Positions 60,121-64,000 of a DNA stretch of 64,000 bases are shown here, piece after piece. The stretch covers positions 3,733,501-3,797,500 of the forward strand of contig SMMW01000576.1 in the NCBI GenBank assembly GCA_004794655.1, in the 5' to 3' direction. The notes beneath the pieces were generated by a model. It was not told the origin of the DNA, did not search any database, and worked only from the letters and a program-made list of their open reading frames with translations. The position numbers and the translations under genes were made by a program. Position 1 is the stretch's first letter. Every line of letters starts with the position of its first letter. Source of the stretch: Marisa cornuarietis. Taxonomy: Eukaryota > Mollusca > Gastropoda > Architaenioglossa > Ampullariidae.

Positions 60121-60323
60121 ACACCAGCGATGTCAAGAAGGCGGAACCTTTTTGTTGCCATGACCATAATTAGTTTGGTCGCTACCTTGGTCGTGGTAAC
60201 TAACCCCAATTTGACCCAGCACTTGGATAGCCTGTGGTCCACATGCAAAATATTAGGAAATCGATTTCAGCCTGTCGGTAATCCAGAGAACATTAGCATC
60301 GAGCTTTCTAAACTCATGCAAAG
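60121..60323 (+). CDS. FUT8: FUT8 exon with start codon and membrane anchor
   Basis: Acceptor TTCATTTGTTGTGCAG, ATG at 60130, donor CATGCAAAG|GTAAAG. Nine bases of 5' UTR lie in the exon. NLT and NIS are possible N-glycosylation sites after the anchor. Confidence 0.88.
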
Positions 60324-62118
60324 GTAAAGAGATAAAGAGTTTAATGCCAGATTTGAACTGACCGATGTAGTGACAGCGAAGATTTAAATGGCGTCGTTTT
60401 TTGTCAATCCTATTCTCTTCTGTATCCCACTTTTCTAATTGTTGATTGTGCATTAGTTTTTGCACTGTTTTCCATCTATTCTTGATTATTATTTTTTTTT
60501 AATTCAAACCAGGTACTGTAACATGCAGGCCATTTGTATAAAGTGTCGTGTTCTGTTGTTATTGCTATTCTGTTGCACTTTGAGTAACATTTATTATCAA
60601 AGCATTATTCAAATGTAGTAAAACTATTTACAAGAAATGGAAGTTCAGACTTTTGCATGAAGCTATAAAGTATCTATTTACTGAAATGGCGCCATGACTT
60701 TAAGCCTTTGTAATCTATTGGTCTAAAAGCTTAAAGGTTTACTATTGGTAAACTACAGAATAGAGATAATCTGGATAAACACAACATAGAAACAAAACAG
60801 CGTGCATAAAGTACAGTCCCTGTAGTTCAAATTACTCGGCTAAACATAGTGCACAAGTCTATTTCCGAAAGTCTGAAGAATCCCCCTTCAAGTCTAGAAA
60901 GATCAACAATAAGATACAAATATTCACCACATTTGTTGATCGTTTGTTTACTGGTGTGATCTCTGTTTACTGAAGATGTCTTCAACAAAGGGAGACAAAA
61001 TGGAGCGAAGGGTTACACAAGGCACGACAATGTCTCAAGGAAGCTGCAGGCGAGATAACTCTGATGAAACTTGAGCAACTATTCACTCAAAGTGCTCCAG
61101 GTATAAAGCTTGTGATAATAATGAAAGTAGTATGCCTGTCATTTCATGTTAGTGTTAGGAACAAAAAAGCTACTACTCCTTGAATTCACCAGCAAATCAC
61201 AAATCGCGTGATATGCTAATACATTCACAGTCCAACCACTTGTAACTCATCAAAGTGCTTTTCCTATTACACAAACTTTTGTCTGTTGGTATTAATGCCC
61301 CTTTGACTTGTAGCTTGTCTTTGTGGAATATTTTCTCCCTCTACTGCTGCCTCTCCTCTTACACAAGCTTTGGTCCATTGGAATCAATGCCCCTTTGACA
61401 TAGTTCTGGTTGTCCTGGATGTCATACCATGTGACTGTCACACAGACTTAAATCAAACCAAGGCCCTGTACCCTCTAAGTAAGGAGCGAGAGTCTGCGAG
61501 GCGGAGAGTAGAATCGACAGCGAGGGAGGTCTTCTACTTCATCAATTCCAAGATGAACACTCTCAAAAGTGGATACTTTAAGGTTGATGAAAGCACGAAG
61601 CAGTTTATAAGCGACACACAGAAGGAACTTGAAGACTATAAACAGTAAGTTTTCATTTAAGAACAGATAACAAAGTAGTTATATGAAGTGTGCGTTGTGT
61701 ATTTTTAATTATTATGTCTTTTGCGATAAATGGAGAATGCAAAACGGTAATAACGGTAATTCTTGAATCGGTTTTGTAATGTCTGCATTTACAAAATAAT
61801 GATAGAAGTTCATTGCATGAGCCAATGAGTTTTCTTTATGTCACAACACATTCACATCTCCTGCTGGACGCTATTAAACTAATTTGCTTTGTTGTCCTCC
61901 ATTACAATTACATTACAGTTGAACCATGTGTTCACTTTGTTTATGCCTCGCCGTTCTTCAATTGAGTAGTGATTATAATGCAAAAATACATTTGTCGCTA
62001 AAGGGTACTGTCCAATGACCTTCACAAGCTGCGTCACGTGGACGAAGACGAGGACTGGCGGGTCAACGAGTCCAGACAACTTGGGGAACTCGTGCAGCGA
62101 CGTCTCCACGATCTACAG
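60130..62118 (+). CDS. FUT8: alpha-1,6-fucosyltransferase, first four coding exons (partial)
   Basis: FUT8 adds core fucose to N-glycans in the Golgi. Coding exons: 60130-60323 (exon begins 60121), 60976-61100, 61446-61644 and 62004-62118, joined in phases 2, 1, 2 and ending in phase 0. They give about 211 residues. A short basic tail (MSRRR) and one hydrophobic segment (LFVAMTIISLVATLVVV) make a type II membrane anchor. ELSKLMQR and the following helical exon correspond to the coiled-coil stem. SARRRVESTAREVFYFINSK aligns with the family's [42 protein letters not shown] aligns with [22 protein letters not shown], after which vertebrate FUT8 has the same exon boundary. The catalytic and SH3 exons lie beyond the window. 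Confidence 0.92.
60976..61100 (+). CDS. FUT8: FUT8 stem exon
   Basis: Donor CTCCAG|GTATAA; the acceptor TTTACTGAAG is weak. In phase it reads CLQQRETKWSEGLHKARQCL then KEAAGEITLMKLEQLF, which is helical and coil-like. Sequence match to vertebrates here is poor, so this exon rests mainly on phase and position. Confidence 0.7.
61446..61644 (+). CDS. FUT8: FUT8 helical-domain exon
   Basis: Acceptor GACTGTCACACAG chosen because it alone gives the needed phase 1; donor AAACA|GTAAGT. Contains RRRVESTAREVFYFIN. Confidence 0.85.
62004..62118 (+). CDS. FUT8: FUT8 exon ending at the conserved LVQRR..LQ boundary
   Basis: Acceptor GTCGCTAAAG, donor CTACAG|GTGAGA. Reads VLSNDLHKLRHVDEDEDWRV, then [13 protein letters not shown]. 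It is the best-conserved piece of the gene in this window. Confidence 0.93.
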
Positions 62119-62326
62119 GTGAGAAACAGATACATCGCAAGGTAAATGTCTTTGTACTTTTCTTACACTGCCTCTTGTCTGTGCATTGATTACATTTGTA
62201 CCGATGTACATAAGAAGCTATGAATACGTTAATTTTAATATTTGTCCATGCTGTAGGAATGTGAGATGTTTTTTTCCATTCATAATCGATATGGTTATAA
62301 AGCAATACGAAATATTTAGAAACTTG

Positions 62327-62360
62327 TTTGGTTTGGTTTGGTTTGGTTTGGTTTGGTTTT
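62327..62360. repeat. (GGTTT)n pentanucleotide repeat
   Basis: Six to seven TTTGG units in the FUT8 intron. Confidence 0.9.
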
Positions 62361-62417
62361 GTTTTCTTTAGTGTTATATTCTATTAAAATATAACAGATA
62401 AATAAACTAATTGTTTT

Positions 62418-62485
62418 ATGAAGTGTCGAGGCTTGGGCGACCGAAAAAAGAGAAATCTCCATTTTCGATTTTACTCAAAATATAG
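62418..62485 (+). repeat. fragment of L1-like ORF2 start
   Basis: GTGTCGAGGCTTGGGCGACC followed by AAGAGAAATCTCCATTTTCG resembles 37306-37370 (TGTCGAGGCTTGGGTGACCC...CTCCATTTCCTC). It is a short stray piece of the LINE found in the composite blocks. Confidence 0.6.
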
Positions 62486-63480
62486 TGTGACAGTATCCTT
62501 GGTCTTTCAACCAGAACGTGAATACTGGCCCCGGGGAATGGGCACGTGGGCACTAGTTACTCAACACTAGCCGCCCACGTCAACATTAACTGCAGGGGAA
62601 AACACACGATAATCACACGTCGGTCATTCAATTACACAACTTGGCTCACGAGCCCCCACCCCTGCTCTTCCCCGAACACAATACTCAACGACGTGTGATT
62701 TCAATGGAACAATAAAGAAAAGATTTATTCATTACAAAAGCAATTCAAACAAAACACAATCAAATGGACTCGTCTAGGGGGGTCCCAATACTATCCGTGC
62801 TAGAGCGTACTTCTGATGTTACAGTGCTGTTGCCTCTCTTTACAAATACCATACACACTCGCAAGCGCACCAACTTAGCTCTGTTACAGCTGGTTTGTTG
62901 AGAGTCCGATACTTCAGTTGACTGCCACGACACACTGACGATTTCCCTTCGAAGTGATGTCTGATGGTCTGACGTCTTCCTCCCTCGAACTGTCACCACG
63001 TCAGAGAGCGACGACTGCTTCTCTCGGTGACCCAGATTCGAGCCTTGTACCACGCGAGGTACACACGTGGGTTCCTCGACGACTGTAATGCCTCGTACAG
63101 CCGCCAAGCAAACACCACCACAGACGGTCTCCGTCCTTCGAGACCCGACGACTTCTGGCGGCCTCAACGTTGAGCCTCTACCTCTCACACAGGTAGAGCG
63201 AGCCCACAGTCACACAGCCCTTTCCTCTCCACGACAACAGCAGGCAGTCTTGACAGTCCTTCGCCAATTACTTGCCTCCTTCTCTCAAGGTTCTCTAACC
63301 CGACTTCTTTCCTCCCGAGTCTTGCCCTCGTGGCTAAGACTTGGTTCGAGGCAGAAGTGTAGCTGGCGTTAGAAAGCTGAAGCCGCTTTGGCTGGTGACC
63401 CGCTGCTCCCCCACTCAAACGTTCGCCGAAAAGCAAGTTAAATGTTGTTGTTTATTTAGTTGGAAAGTGCTTCCACCTTG
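62486..63480. other. FUT8 intron, unidentified GC-rich repeat-like DNA
   Basis: No exon matching the next FUT8 segment was found. The composition differs sharply from the AT-rich flanks, and it contains AATAAAG and (on the minus strand) AATAAATC near 62710-62735, reminiscent of an LTR. I could not define its ends. Confidence 0.35.
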
Positions 63481-63497
63481 CGGTGATTTCGCACTAT

Positions 63498-63668
63498 GGA
63501 GGGAAAGGGAGGGGGGGAGGAAACCGGAGTACCCGGAGAAAACCCCCGCCGCCCAGCCCTGTGAACAGGTGTCACATACAGAGAGTGTCCCGAGACGAGA
63601 TCTGAACCCTGAGCCGCTCACTGCAGTGGCGACAAGCGAGTGTTTTAACCACTACACTACCGGGGGCC
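63498..63668 (-). mobile_element. tRNA-derived SINE with GGAGTACCCGGAG core
   Basis: The plus strand has 'GGAGGAAACCGGAGTACC' and 'CGGAGAAAACCCCCG', 'CCAGCCCTGTGAACAGGTGTCA', 'CCCGAGACGAGATCTGAACCC' and a final 'TTTAACCACTACACTACCGG'. The reversed end gives the A box TAGTGTAGTGG and the B box GGGTTCAGATC. It has the full core that the copies at 22 kb and 30 kb have lost. Confidence 0.8.
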
Positions 63669-64000
63669 CTTAAAGTTAAATGTGTTCTTGTCTCTCTATT
63701 TATCTCTCCACATTCTCACAGATACATACAACGAGGGATGCCATTGGTCAGTAACTCATCATCCAATCCGCTACCATTAGAGTCAGCAAACGACAAGAGG
63801 AGATCTCTCTCTCTCTCTGACCACAGGCCACGCCTACAGGTGGTTGCGGTCAGGTGGCTAAACCTCCCTCCCCCCTGTCCTATTACGTGGTCTGACGGCA
63901 AATCCAGGTGCGCGCCTTAGGATAACTTTCTCCCTTCTGCCCAGACTTTGTTGACGTTTAGCCAGCCATCGGCCACGCATGGCGGCCGAAATCACTTAGC
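63669..64000. other. right end of window, FUT8 intron
   Basis: (TC)n at 63803-63820; no exon recognised. Confidence 0.4.

Overview
The window is eukaryotic animal DNA, most likely from a mollusc and probably a gastropod. The case rests on small exons with GT-AG introns, two conserved metazoan host genes, abundant (CA)n/(TG)n microsatellites, tRNA-derived SINEs, and decayed LINE, hAT, mariner/pogo, PIF/Harbinger and LTR elements. The taxon is an inference; no gene here fixes it. Nothing prokaryotic is present: no operons, no CRISPR and no rRNA.

Layout. Bases 1-13.7 kb hold no recognisable gene, only microsatellites and a small minisatellite. From 19.1 to 13.7 kb, on the minus strand, there is a complete five-exon GADD45 gene (157 codons) with paired CCAAT boxes upstream. 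From 19.6 to 34 kb the sequence is mostly intergenic, with SINEs, a 900-base TG-rich tract, a possible 1.3 kb solo LTR, two Tc1/mariner/pogo-type miniature elements and the 3' end of a CR1/L2-type LINE.

From 34.0 to 39.1 kb and again from 48.3 to 51.8 kb lie two nearly identical copies of one composite block. It joins an L1-like ORF1 and the start of an ORF2 (plus strand) head to head with an RTE-like endonuclease relic (minus strand). The first copy carries an extra 1,353-base PIF/Harbinger element that is absent from the second, and it abuts a perfect 64-base inverted repeat. Between the blocks, on the minus strand (46.7-40.8 kb), is a spliced gene or pseudogene with a DUF4806 domain. Its introns contain a hAT-like element, an 11-copy 42-base minisatellite and one arm of a 601-base direct duplication whose other arm lies beyond the last exon.

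From 47.3 to 48.2 kb there are rearranged LTR fragments; an intact solo LTR of the same family sits at 59.3-59.7 kb, inside a CR1/L2-type reverse-transcriptase relic and flanked by a 5-base target duplication. From 60.1 kb to the right edge the plus strand carries the first four coding exons of FUT8 (core alpha-1,6-fucosyltransferase). Its catalytic exons lie outside the window.

The host genes are unrelated: a stress-response regulator, a Golgi glycosyltransferase and a DUF4806 protein. The main biological interest is the nested transposon record, which can be ordered in time from shared breakpoints. Exon models were made by eye from splice signals, phase continuity and remembered family sequence; no alignment program was run.
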